A stretch of 58,431 nt of DNA from an uncultured Prevotella sp. Its GTDB lineage: Bacteria; Bacteroidota; Bacteroidia; Bacteroidales; Bacteroidaceae. Shown here one piece after another: positions 7,712-15,983 of this stretch. Position 1 is the first letter of the stretch, and every line of letters begins with the position of its first letter. Made by a program: the position numbers and the translations under genes. Location: the NCBI GenBank assembly GCA_900548585.1, contig URLI01000007.1:1-58431 (forward strand), given 5' to 3'. Below the pieces are notes generated by a model. That model did not search any database. It was not told the origin of the DNA and saw only the letters and a list, made by a program, of their open reading frames with translations.

Positions 7712-9160
7712 TTATTTGCTTGCCTTTGATGGCAAGCCGGTTATTGGTACCGTAAGTTCCAGATCGCTTGCATCCTGTTTTAATGTAATGGTCAACTGTT
7801 TGATGCCCTCCGGGTAACTTGGCTTGGTATTGTCTATCTTAAGGCTGATATTAAAGCCTGTTCTAGGACCGTTTATGCTTTTATATTGTTTAAATGACAT
7901 GATTAACCAATCCGGCTGCTTATCCGTTTCGTGTGTTCCTGTTGCATCCTCGTATTCATATTTGGTTATCTCGAATGTCTGTATGGCACAGAAAACATCA
8001 TGGCCCCTTTTAACATTCAAGCCATTATATGAATACCTGTAACTGCTCAATTGAAAGTAGAACTCAGTAAGACCATCGTCACCTTGCCTGTTTTGAACAT
8101 TATTATAAAGATTAAACTTATACCGCAGGTCTTGTTCTGTCTTTTCTTCGTCAATCCTGTAAATGACCGCCTTTCCAGATTGCCACGATTTGGCGGCATT
8201 GAGATTGATCGTCAGTTTCTTGTAAGCCTTCCTGTAGTCTGTGTCATTGTAGGGACTGGGAGTACGACCGCGGTATGACTTTTCGTCTTTCTTCAGCCAT
8301 ACAATTGCCTTCGCGTCAGATCCAAGCTGCTGCGGCACCATGAAGATGGTGAGATTGTCGCGCCTGCCATCGGTTTTCGTCCCCGTGATGACGGTCCTGT
8401 TCATCTGTGTAGTGATGACAGGCTCGGGGAACTTGAGGTGGATGTTCTCTTTCGTTTCAGAGGGTGTCCAGTCGAAGTTTGGCGTGTCTCCATTGAAAGT
8501 TACCTGGCATGTACCCTTTGCCGCCAGTCCCTGCATCTCGATGCCCACTATATGGTAGCCTGTGGGGCAGTAGTCGCCAATGGCGAAGTTGATGCCAGTG
8601 AGGGCATGGTGCAGGTAGATGGTGGCGGCTGTTTGCTGCGTCTGCTTGTCGAACTTTATGTCGGTCTTGCCAAGCATGAGGTCCTTGTGCAGCGACGCAT
8701 CATCCTTGGCGCCGATGTCGTAGGTCAGTTTGTAGGTGTCGACTCCTGTCTTCTCGAGGCTGTTGCCCCCGGTAAGGTATGGGAACGCCCCCACCAGCTG
8801 CACGTATGGCTCGCTGCTGTTGTAGTGCTGGGCCGCCCCGTCCACCGTTACGGTGCCGGCTTTCGTGGCCTCCCCGTTGTCGATGAAGTTTGGCGTGTTG
8901 CCCATTTTGTCGAAACCGTCCTTGCACGAATAGCCATAAACGCTGAATCTCGAGTCTTCAGGCATGACGCCTGTCTCGTCGTACATAGTCCCACGCGTGG
9001 CAGGCGCGGTGGCAAATTGCAGCCTCACCTCACTGCCAATGTTCTCGCCAGGCGTACCGCCGGCGTTCAGTTCGTCCATCTCTTGCGAGCAGGATGCCGT
9101 CAGCATCAAGGCACTTGTCATGGCAAGCATCATTACATTTCGTCTGTTCATAATTTTCAT
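7712..9160 (-). CDS. Fimbrillin family lipoprotein (Mfa-like)
   Basis: The 482-aa protein has a lipoprotein signal ending LTASC, followed by a short acidic linker and the motif FATAPATRGT. The Arg-Gly is the type of site cut during fimbrillin maturation in Bacteroidales. The body has the two beta-rich halves of the Mfa-like/FimA-type fold (SRFSVYGYS..., YLHHALTGINFAIGDY..., FMVPQQL) and ends with strands (KQLTITLKQDASDLELTVPITG). It is expected to be a surface-exposed fimbrial or adhesion subunit. No anchor, tip or usher-like accessory genes are beside it, only a 68-aa gene upstream, so it may be a solitary surface protein. ATG 9151 is an alternative start. Confidence 0.9.
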   Translation of the reverse strand: MKIMNRRNVMMLAMTSALMLTASCSQEMDELNAGGTPGENIGSEVRLQFATAPATRGTMYDETGVMPEDSRFSVYGYSCKDGFDKMGNTPNFIDNGEATKAGTVTVDGAAQHYNSSEPYVQLVGAFPYLTGGNSLEKTGVDTYKLTYDIGAKDDASLHKDLMLGKTDIKFDKQTQQTAATIYLHHALTGINFAIGDYCPTGYHIVGIEMQGLAAKGTCQVTFNGDTPNFDWTPSETKENIHLKFPEPVITTQMNRTVITGTKTDGRRDNLTIFMVPQQLGSDAKAIVWLKKDEKSYRGRTPSPYNDTDYRKAYKKLTINLNAAKSWQSGKAVIYRIDEEKTEQDLRYKFNLYNNVQNRQGDDGLTEFYFQLSSYRYSYNGLNVKRGHDVFCAIQTFEITKYEYEDATGTHETDKQPDWLIMSFKQYKSINGPRTGFNISLKIDNTKPSYPEGIKQLTITLKQDASDLELTVPITGLPSKASK

Positions 9161-9211
9161 AGCTGTCTTTGCTTTAATGTTATCTTATCCGTTCCAAGTC
9201 CACGTGCCGGC

Positions 9212-9418
9212 TCATGGTTTCAGCCAGTCCGGCAAATCGTCTGCCTCTTCCGATGTCCCTCCTGGGTTTTCGGGTTCCGTCTCCTCCCATGGGTTTACAG
9301 TGATGCCGGCTTCCGGCTGCGGGCTTCCCGCAAGGATGCCAACGGAGACCTCGAAAGGCGACACCTCGCATATGGGTTTCTCGTACAATCGTCTTAATTG
9401 CAATTCCTTCTTATTCAT
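9212..9418 (-). CDS. 68-aa leader-type protein preceding fimbrillin
   Basis: This short protein begins MNKKELQLRRLYEKPICEVS and contains FEVSVGILAGS, then an acidic, proline-rich tail ending DDLPDWLKP. Small proteins with a YxKP...LLAGS-like core often sit in front of fimbrillin-type or exported genes in Prevotella and Bacteroides; this is recalled knowledge, and their role is not known. There is no signal peptide. It lies 51 bp upstream of the fimbrillin start on the same strand and should share its transcript. The reading frame looks real from its position and composition. Confidence 0.7.
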   Translation of the reverse strand: MNKKELQLRRLYEKPICEVSPFEVSVGILAGSPQPEAGITVNPWEETEPENPGGTSEEADDLPDWLKP

Positions 9419-9480
9419 AGTTCTTAATTTATATTATATTATTGTATGTTGTAATTTAGTAATCCTCACCAACCATCCTT

Positions 9481-9502
9481 TCATGCACGACTCATGCACG
9501 AC
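9481..9502. repeat. Perfect 11-bp tandem repeat, two copies
   Basis: TCATGCACGAC occurs twice head to tail (9481-9491, 9492-9502), 63 bp upstream of the 68-aa gene within the fimbrillin leader. Confidence 0.9.
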
Positions 9503-9580
9503 GTGCGTCCCGGGGACATCTTCCCTCTCTCACAGGGAAAGGCATGGCAGACACCTATTGTTAAATGTTGTAAAAACGCA

Positions 9581-9590
9581 GGGGGGGGGG
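9581..9590. repeat. G10 homopolymer in the fimbrillin leader
   Basis: Ten consecutive G residues on the plus strand (C10 in the fimbrillin message) lie about 163 bp before the 68-aa gene. No other comparable G or C run was noticed in the window. Tracts of this length are prone to slipped-strand length change. Confidence 0.95.
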
Positions 9591-9769
9591 AGTTAAAGAA
9601 ACTGAAAGCACGCGAAGGCGGACATGATTATGCCCAGCCTCGCACGGCGCAACGGATGGCGTGCTGGCATTCCCCGACATGTATTCTCTGTTTTCAATCA
9701 CTTCACACATAAAAAACTGTATATTCTTCATGCACCACTGGCAATGCCCATAAACGCATGTACCCGTGC

Positions 9770-9790
9770 CACGGATAATTGGTATCCGTG
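9770..9790 (-). promoter_or_regulatory. Perfect hairpin in the fimbrillin leader
   Basis: CACGGATA (9770-9777) and TATCCGTG (9783-9790) form an 8-bp perfect inverted repeat with a 5-nt spacer. It lies about 34 nt downstream of the putative -7 box, so it would be at the 5' end of the message. It could be an operator or an RNA hairpin. No T-run follows it. Confidence 0.5.
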
Positions 9791-9823
9791 CAATCAAATC
9801 GGCCTGTTTGCCATTTGCGTGTG

Positions 9824-9854
9824 CAAAGATAATGAATATGAATCATGATGCCAA
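9824..9854 (-). promoter_or_regulatory. Putative promoter of the fimbrillin unit
   Basis: On the minus strand TATCTTTG (9831-9824) is a full -7 match. A TTGG sequence (9854-9851) lies 19 bp upstream as an imperfect -33 box. This would give a leader of about 400 nt carrying the hairpin, the G10 tract and the 11-bp tandem repeat. Confidence 0.5.
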
Positions 9855-9970
9855 GCAATAAAAACTTTTTTAACAAATCAAGTGCTCGCTTTAACGAGTT
9901 ATAATTATAAATGACAGGGTGGAGGGGGCGTTCTTTTCCATAACTTGATATTATAAAACAACGATATTTT

Positions 9971-10001
9971 TTTGATGTTATTTATTTTTGATGTATCTTT
10001 G
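9971..10001 (+). promoter_or_regulatory. Promoter of the nucleoside permease operon
   Basis: TTTG (9971-9974), N19 and TATCTTTG (9994-10001) match the Bacteroidota consensus exactly. The ATG is 34 bp downstream. Confidence 0.8.
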
Positions 10002-10034
10002 CATGCGAAATAAAAACTTTTATTATTAGATTGT

Positions 10035-11363
10035 ATGAACTTGAAATTTCGTTTGGCACTGATGAATTTCCTTGAGTTTGCCGTTTGGGGCGCATATCTC
10101 ACATGTATGGGAAATTATCTGGGTACCGCAGGGCTTGGTGAGCAAATAGCATGGTTTTATGCATTGCAGGGCATTGTTTCCATTTTCATGCCGACAATAA
10201 TGGGAATTGTTGCGGATAAGTATATTCAGCCACAGCGGTTACTGGGAATTTGCCACATGGTCGCAGGCGCTGCAATGCTATCATGTTGCTACATGGGAAT
10301 TTCTGCCGGGTTCGGCAACGAATTGCCCGACAAGGCGATATTTGTGGCTATGTACACCATAAGCGTGGCTTTCTATATGCCAACTTTGGCATTGACAAAT
10401 ACTGTGGCCTTCACAATACTTAAGGATAATGGTCTCGACACCGTCAAGGATTTTCCGCCTATAAGAGTTCTCGGAACGATTGGTTTCATCGCTACGATGT
10501 GGTTCGTGAACTGCGCAGTATGGGAAGATGGCACATTCTCATTCACACTGGCAGAGAACGCGCACAAGTTTCAATATACTTACATGCAGTTCTTTGTCTC
10601 GGGATTTATCAGCATTATACTGTTCTTGTATTGCCTAACCCTCCCACATTGCAAGATTGAGAAAAAGGAAACGCATTCCCTTTCAGAGACACTTGGGCTT
10701 AACGCATTCAAACTGTTTAAGAAAAAGAAGATGGCTTTGTTTTTCATCTTCTCAGCCCTTCTTGGCATGTCGCTTCAGGTTACTAATGGTTATGCTGGTC
10801 CTTTCATAACAAGTTTCAAAGGCAGCGCCGATGTTCTTGTCGCAACCTCGTTTGCAGCAAACAACGCAACGCTTCTCACGTCCATATCACAGGTGAGCGA
10901 GGCTATGTGCATCCTTATGATACCGTTCTTCCTTCGCCGTTACGGCATAAAGATTGTTATGCTGATTGCAATGTGTGCCTGGGTGTTGCGTTTCGGATTA
11001 TTTGGTCTTGGCAACCCTGCAATGCCTGGCGTCATATTGTTCATACTGTCGTGTGTTGTCTATGGCGTGGCTTTTGATTTCTTCAATGTTTCTGGCGCCA
11101 TGTTCGTTGACAATGAGTGCAACTCTGCGGTAAAGGCATCGGCGCAGGGTTTGTTCATGTTGATGACAAACGGTCTCGGCGCGACAATAGGCACTCTTGT
11201 CGCAGGAGAAATTGTTAATCATTACTGTACATGGGAAAATGGATTTCTTGTCGGCGACTGGCAGTCTTGCTGGTTCATCTTCTCCGCTTACGCATTTGTC
11301 GTTGCCGTGCTGTTTGCATTGATATTCCATCCGGACAAGAAGAAAAAACGTGCAAATGGATAA
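10035..11363 (+). CDS. MFS nucleoside permease, NupG/XapB-like
   Basis: This 442-aa integral membrane protein has about twelve hydrophobic segments in two halves separated by a basic loop (FKLFKKKKMAL, about residue 235). The N-terminal stretch MNLKFRLALMNFLEFAVWGAY resembles the nucleoside:H+ symporter branch of the major facilitator superfamily. PTIMGIVADKYIQPQRLL is the MFS loop between helices 2 and 3. It is expected to import nucleosides across the inner membrane. Which nucleoside cannot be told. The BFN gene starts inside its last codons, so the two are translationally linked. Confidence 0.88.
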   Translation: MNLKFRLALMNFLEFAVWGAYLTCMGNYLGTAGLGEQIAWFYALQGIVSIFMPTIMGIVADKYIQPQRLLGICHMVAGAAMLSCCYMGISAGFGNELPDKAIFVAMYTISVAFYMPTLALTNTVAFTILKDNGLDTVKDFPPIRVLGTIGFIATMWFVNCAVWEDGTFSFTLAENAHKFQYTYMQFFVSGFISIILFLYCLTLPHCKIEKKETHSLSETLGLNAFKLFKKKKMALFFIFSALLGMSLQVTNGYAGPFITSFKGSADVLVATSFAANNATLLTSISQVSEAMCILMIPFFLRRYGIKIVMLIAMCAWVLRFGLFGLGNPAMPGVILFILSCVVYGVAFDFFNVSGAMFVDNECNSAVKASAQGLFMLMTNGLGATIGTLVAGEIVNHYCTWENGFLVGDWQSCWFIFSAYAFVVAVLFALIFHPDKKKKRANG

Positions 11364-11919
11364 AGGCGTAAGACTACGGTTTGTCAGTGTGTCCGAAATT
11401 ATCGGCTCCAGCGATCTTGCCTTGATATTATTGGCAGACGAGGCACACGAACGTCAGATTTCCATTGTGTGCAGCCGTGACATGGCTGTGCAACTTGACA
11501 TGCGTGTAAAGCAACTGCCTATAACACAGCGCATGCTTCCAGAAGTGTTCTCTTCTGTTATTTCTGGTCAAACCAGTCTGCGCTTTTACATATTCATAAA
11601 TGATATTTCTGACGGTCAATACAATTCGGCACTTGTGAATAGTGATACCGGTAATGCTGTGCCAATCCGTGTCTCTGATGCAGTTTTGTTGTCTGTGGCA
11701 GGTGACATTCCATTATACATAGACGACCGTCTTATGCGGCAGCAGTCAGTCATCTACCGTAATCCTTCTGTTGAAATGAAAGTGCCGCTGCCAATGAATG
11801 CCATGAGTGTCGATATGCTTGACAAGGCGATAGAACGCGCCATAAAATCGGAAAATTACGAACAGGCGTCTTTGCTTACTGAAGAGCGGAACAGACGCAT
11901 TTCCGGGAAAAGAAAATAA
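11356..11919 (+). CDS. Bifunctional nuclease (BFN/DUF151) with C-terminal UVR motif
   Basis: The protein of about 187 aa contains a BFN/DUF151 domain (residues about 10-135; ALILLADEAHERQISIV, LPEVFSSVI, DAVLLSVAGDIPLYI). A short UVR/UvrB-C-type helical hairpin follows (MLDKAIERAIKSENYEQASLLTEERNR, about 155-182). BFN proteins have been described with RNase and DNase activity. The start is taken as ATG 11356; GTG 11350 is also possible. It overlaps the permease gene by 8 bp and is followed 11 bp later by rsmE. Confidence 0.88.
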   Translation: MDKGVRLRFVSVSEIIGSSDLALILLADEAHERQISIVCSRDMAVQLDMRVKQLPITQRMLPEVFSSVISGQTSLRFYIFINDISDGQYNSALVNSDTGNAVPIRVSDAVLLSVAGDIPLYIDDRLMRQQSVIYRNPSVEMKVPLPMNAMSVDMLDKAIERAIKSENYEQASLLTEERNRRISGKRK

Positions 11920-11930
11920 TTCTTGATTTT

Positions 11931-12668
11931 ATGAAAGAGGCAAGGTTTTTCTTCGTGCCAAATGCAGGCGACACCAATGAACTTCCTTATGAAGAGGCAA
12001 TGCACGCTCTCCGGGTACTCAGGCTGAAAAGTGGTGACGAGATGTTTCTTATGGACGGTAGAGGGAATTTCCATCGTGCCGTCATAACCATTGCCGCCAC
12101 AAAACGGTGTCTTTATGAGGTGTTGCAAACTATGCCGCAATCACCCGTATGGAGTGGAAAAGTATGTATCGCAGTCGCACCAACAAAAATGATGGACAGG
12201 ATGGAATGGTATGTGGAGAAGGCAACAGAGGTGGGCATCGATGATTTCAGCTTCATTAATTGCCGTTTTTCAGAACGTCGCGTGCTAAAGACCGCCAGGC
12301 TTGACAAGATTGTTGTTTCTGCTGTCAAACAAAGCCGCAAAGCATGGAAACCTGTGGTGAACGAGATCCTTCCATTCGAGGATTTCGTTTCGCGATCAAT
12401 GCCTGGCAAGAAATACATTGCACATTGCTATGACGAGATAGAGCGCAAAGACCTGTTTACGGAATTGCAAAAGCCTTTTTCTGATGAAAATGCCGATGTT
12501 ACAGTAATGATTGGCCCGGAAGGTGATTTCTCGACAGAAGAGGTTAGGCTGGCAATGGATCGCGGCTTCGTGCCAGTGTCGCTCGGTCCGTGTCGCCTGC
12601 GTACAGAGACTGCCGCACTGTCCGCAACCATTATGGCTCATCTGTCCCGCCGAATTACTAAACAATAA
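11931..12668 (+). CDS. rsmE: 16S rRNA m3U1498 methyltransferase
   Basis: RsmE uses S-adenosylmethionine to methylate N3 of U1498 in 16S rRNA. The 245-aa protein has the N-terminal PUA-like domain and the C-terminal SPOUT knot. Signature motifs are APTKMMDRMEWYVEKATEVG, VMIGPEGDFSTEEV and LGPCRLRTETAAL, the last two forming the SAM-binding knot. Length is normal. It lies in a tight plus-strand run from the permease gene through to the DUF4836 gene. Confidence 0.96.
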   Translation: MKEARFFFVPNAGDTNELPYEEAMHALRVLRLKSGDEMFLMDGRGNFHRAVITIAATKRCLYEVLQTMPQSPVWSGKVCIAVAPTKMMDRMEWYVEKATEVGIDDFSFINCRFSERRVLKTARLDKIVVSAVKQSRKAWKPVVNEILPFEDFVSRSMPGKKYIAHCYDEIERKDLFTELQKPFSDENADVTVMIGPEGDFSTEEVRLAMDRGFVPVSLGPCRLRTETAALSATIMAHLSRRITKQ

Positions 12669-12682
12669 CACACTTTCAGGTT

Positions 12683-14023
12683 ATGATTAAAACCTTAAGA
12701 AATATATTTGCCGCAGCATCAGTGCTGCTTGTGATTTCTTGCTCGAATGACGATTACCTTAATGTCATTCCGAATGAAAGCATTGCCATCGCATCAATAG
12801 ACCTTACGCAAAACAAACAGTATTGCAACGATGGCGATGAAAAAACATTTATGGAAATCTCGGGAATTGATGACTTCTCGAAATGTGGAATAGATATTTC
12901 ATCCAAGATATTTGCCTTTGAAACTTCTGACGGAACCATCGGACTCGTGGCACATGTTGAAGATGCTGACGCCGTCACTAAGCAATTCGAAAATTTACAT
13001 TCAAAAGGAAAATGCTCGTCCCCCGAACAACACCGTGGTAACACTTTCGTTATGATTGGCAATTCATGGCTCGCAGGGTATTCAGACGAAGCATTGATAA
13101 TAATCGGGCCAATCACCACGATGCAAAAAAATGCCACGGAGCAGCGAATGATTGGGATGTTCAGTCAGGATGAAGAAAATAGTTTCAGGAATTCAAAGTT
13201 GTTTGAAAAACTTGACTCTATAGACGCTCCTGTGTCGCTTGTCGCGCAGATTTCAGCATTGCCGGAACAGTTTTCATTGCCGTTCTCAGCCGGCATGCCA
13301 AAAGACGCAGACTTATCGCAGGTTATACTTTATGCAGGAATGAAGCGAGAGGGGAACTTGACGGTAATTCGCGGGAATACGTTTTCTTTCAACTATAAGA
13401 TAAACAACAAATTAAAAGAAAACGACAAGGCCTTTCGACCTGTAACTGGCGATATGCTCGACAATTTGCCTGCCAATTGTATTGGATATATGTTTATGAA
13501 TGCCCGGGGAGAGCATCTGCTGAAAGTTATGCAACAGAACAGAAACGTACAGCCTCTGCTTGCCGGAGCGAACACCGCAGTTGACATTGACAAAATATTG
13601 CGCAGCATAAATGGCAACATGCTGTTTTCGCTTCAAAACCTTACTGGCGATTTCAATTTCAAGGCGCGTCTCGCGAAAAAGGATTTCCTTTCAGATGTCG
13701 GATACTGGAAATCATCTTGCCCCGCAGGCTCCAGGATAATAGACAACGGGAAAGATTCATATATATATATAGGTAAAGACATGAAATACTATTTTTCAGT
13801 CTCTTCTGATAACATGTTCATTTCATCATTGCAACAAGGAAAAGAGGATACGGGTATGGAAAAAACACCTTCTTTTGCCTTGCCGAAAGATGTAAGGTCG
13901 AAAGTAGTCGGGTCGAGATTTGCAATGCTCTTTTATACAGACAGAATAAGTAATGATGCGTTTGCCGGAATTATCAGGTTCTTGACCGGCGGCGCGACAA
14001 ATATATTGTATATAAAGGAATAA
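12683..14023 (+). CDS. DUF4836 family lipoprotein
   Basis: The 446-aa protein has a lipoprotein signal (lipobox VISC at about residue 20) followed by SNDDYLNVIPNESIAIASIDL, typical of DUF4836. This family is common in Bacteroidota; its proteins begin by placing a pair of domains that resemble each other after the lipidated cysteine. No enzymatic motif is visible. It starts 15 bp after rsmE and is followed 17 bp later by an ABC ATPase, so it could be the lipoprotein partner of that transporter. This link rests on spacing only. Confidence 0.85.
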   Translation: MIKTLRNIFAAASVLLVISCSNDDYLNVIPNESIAIASIDLTQNKQYCNDGDEKTFMEISGIDDFSKCGIDISSKIFAFETSDGTIGLVAHVEDADAVTKQFENLHSKGKCSSPEQHRGNTFVMIGNSWLAGYSDEALIIIGPITTMQKNATEQRMIGMFSQDEENSFRNSKLFEKLDSIDAPVSLVAQISALPEQFSLPFSAGMPKDADLSQVILYAGMKREGNLTVIRGNTFSFNYKINNKLKENDKAFRPVTGDMLDNLPANCIGYMFMNARGEHLLKVMQQNRNVQPLLAGANTAVDIDKILRSINGNMLFSLQNLTGDFNFKARLAKKDFLSDVGYWKSSCPAGSRIIDNGKDSYIYIGKDMKYYFSVSSDNMFISSLQQGKEDTGMEKTPSFALPKDVRSKVVGSRFAMLFYTDRISNDAFAGIIRFLTGGATNILYIKE

Positions 14024-14040
14024 ACAAAAACATAAATTCC

Positions 14041-14685
14041 GTGGAAAAGATAAAATTCGACAATGTATTGCCAGATGTGTTTGCCGGTAAGCCAGACTTG
14101 CAAAGCGATGTATGGAAACGGGAATTGGATTTTTCAAAAGGCAAGAAATATCTTATTGAGGCAGACAGTGGTAGAGGGAAGAGCACATTTTGTAGTTACA
14201 TCATAGGGTATCGAAAAGATTATTCTGGAAAAATAATGTTCGACGATGTTGATGCGAGGAACATGAATATAAAAATATGGACTGATGCAAGGAGGTTCAA
14301 TTTGAGTTACGTATTTCAAGAACTGCGTCTGTTTCCTGAACTTACAGCCTTTGAAAACGTTGAAATAAAGAACCGTCTCACCAAATTCAAGTCTAAGGAA
14401 GATATTTCAATATGGTTCGAACGTCTTGGCATCGCAGACAAAACAGACGAGAAAGTGAGGTTCATGTCATTCGGTCAGCAGCAACGCGTGGCAATGATGC
14501 GGGCTTTGGCACAGCCTTTCGACTTCATAATCGCAGACGAGCCGATAAGCCACCTTGACGACGGCAACTCGCGAACGATGGGAAAAATAATGGAGGAAGA
14601 GGCCGAGAGTCAGGGGGCGGGCATTATTATGACAAGCATTGGCAAGCACATAGAAATGCAATATGATAGTATCTTGAAGTTATAG
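14041..14685 (+). CDS. ABC transporter ATP-binding protein (LolD/MacB-like)
   Basis: This 214-aa ATPase starts at GTG 14041. It has a Walker A in which the first glycine is alanine (ADSGRGKST, 41-49), a Q-loop (YVFQELRLFPEL), a signature MSFGQQQRVAMMRAL in place of LSGGQ, and a Walker B FDFIIADEP followed by the D-loop SHLDD. The H-loop is unclear; H in TSIGKH may serve. The closest type is the MacB/LolD group that works with FtsX-like permeases, one of which follows 19 bp later. The altered P-loop could lower ATP turnover, but the lysine and serine are kept. Confidence 0.88.
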   Translation: MEKIKFDNVLPDVFAGKPDLQSDVWKRELDFSKGKKYLIEADSGRGKSTFCSYIIGYRKDYSGKIMFDDVDARNMNIKIWTDARRFNLSYVFQELRLFPELTAFENVEIKNRLTKFKSKEDISIWFERLGIADKTDEKVRFMSFGQQQRVAMMRALAQPFDFIIADEPISHLDDGNSRTMGKIMEEEAESQGAGIIMTSIGKHIEMQYDSILKL

Positions 14686-14704
14686 CGAAAAACAAATCAA
14701 CAAT

Positions 14705-15898
14705 ATGAATATCGTTTGGAAATTACTCCGTCAGCATATAAGCATACCACAGATTGCCGGCTTTTTCTTTGCCAACCTGTTCGGGATGTTCATCGTGCTG
14801 GCGGGATACCAGTTCTATCGTGACGTAATCCCTGTCTTCACGGCGAAAGACACTTTCCTGAAGGCAGACTATATCGTTGTTAACAAGAAGATAGGCAATG
14901 CAATGACGCTGACTGGTGCTGATAACACATTTACCGATGCAGAAATAGACGATTTCTCATCGCAGCCTTTCGTAAAAAGGACAGGCCGTTTCACTCATGC
15001 CGGCTTCATCGTGAATGCCTCCATGGGTATATCGGGACAGAATATTCTCTCGTCAGAGATATTTATCGAAAGTGTGCCAGATGGTTTCATTGATGTTCCG
15101 CTGACAGACTGGAAATTCTCGGAAGACAGCAATGTCGTGCCGGTAATATTGCCGAAATCGTATATTAATATGTATAATTTCGGTTTCGCCCAAAGCCGGA
15201 ACTTGCCAAAAATAAGCGATGGATTGGCAGGCATGATAGACTTGAGGCTGCGCATACATGGCAACGACAAGACTGAAGAATTCAAGGGGAAGGTCATTGG
15301 CTTCTCAAACAGGCTTAACACGATACTTGCCCCACAGTCGTTCATGGAATGGGGGAATGAAAAATTCTCATCATCGTCAACTAAGGCTCCAACGCGCCTT
15401 ATTCTTGAGATTGACAATCCAACGGACAGCAAATTGACGTCTTATCTCGAAAAGCACAACCTTGAACTTGACAAGGGTGATGTGAATGCAGAGAAAACTG
15501 CTTCTTTCCTTCGTATGCTTGTGATTATAGTCGTGGTCATCGGGCTGCTGATAAGCATATTGAGTTTTTATATTCTCATGCTTAGCATATATTTGTTGGT
15601 TCAGAAGAACACAACAAAACTCGAGAACCTTCTGCTTGTAGGTTACAGTCCCTCACAGGTGGCGCGACCTTACCAGATACTGACGTTTTTGCTCAATTCT
15701 GCAGTCCTGGCAGTTGCAGCATCAATCCTATTTTATGTGCGCAGTTACTATATGTATATTCTATATAGCCTTTTCCCGCAACTTCCCGATACGTCAGTCG
15801 CGCCTTCCATGCTGCTTGGAGTGCTTCTGCTGCTTGTTGTGTCGCTCATAAATGTTTTTGTAATAAGGCGTAAGGTTATTAAGATTTGGTTTCATTAA
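14705..15898 (+). CDS. FtsX-like ABC permease
   Basis: The 397-aa permease has one N-terminal membrane segment (about 17-38), a large periplasmic domain (about 40-265) and three C-terminal segments (about 270-300, 325-350, 368-390). This four-helix layout is that of FtsX/MacB/LolCE permeases, which work by mechanotransmission and do not form a classical channel. Similar systems act on lipoproteins, peptides or cell-wall hydrolases. The substrate is unknown. It is co-directional with the ATPase and followed by a TonB-dependent receptor that has its own promoter. Confidence 0.88.
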   Translation: MNIVWKLLRQHISIPQIAGFFFANLFGMFIVLAGYQFYRDVIPVFTAKDTFLKADYIVVNKKIGNAMTLTGADNTFTDAEIDDFSSQPFVKRTGRFTHAGFIVNASMGISGQNILSSEIFIESVPDGFIDVPLTDWKFSEDSNVVPVILPKSYINMYNFGFAQSRNLPKISDGLAGMIDLRLRIHGNDKTEEFKGKVIGFSNRLNTILAPQSFMEWGNEKFSSSSTKAPTRLILEIDNPTDSKLTSYLEKHNLELDKGDVNAEKTASFLRMLVIIVVVIGLLISILSFYILMLSIYLLVQKNTTKLENLLLVGYSPSQVARPYQILTFLLNSAVLAVAASILFYVRSYYMYILYSLFPQLPDTSVAPSMLLGVLLLLVVSLINVFVIRRKVIKIWFH

Positions 15899-15919
15899 TG
15901 CTGATTTATACATATTTCC

Positions 15920-15950
15920 TTTGTCACGTCTTTAAAACATTTTATCTTTG
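15920..15950 (+). promoter_or_regulatory. Promoter of the TonB-dependent receptor
   Basis: TTTG (15920-15923), N19 and TATCTTTG (15943-15950) match the Bacteroidota consensus exactly. The box overlaps an upstream in-frame TTG at 15948, which argues that the true start is ATG 15984, 33 bp downstream. Confidence 0.85.
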
Positions 15951-15983
15951 CAAATGATTAGAATTAATAACAAAAATCTAACT

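Noticed and set aside
8438..9397. 319-codon plus-strand frame opposite fimbrillin
   Set aside because: Its sequence is the antisense of the well-supported fimbrillin and 68-aa genes and has no domain character.
9561..9797. 78-codon minus-strand frame across the G10 tract
   Set aside because: No recognisable protein character, and neither this frame nor those reached by a one- or two-base slip joins a downstream gene.
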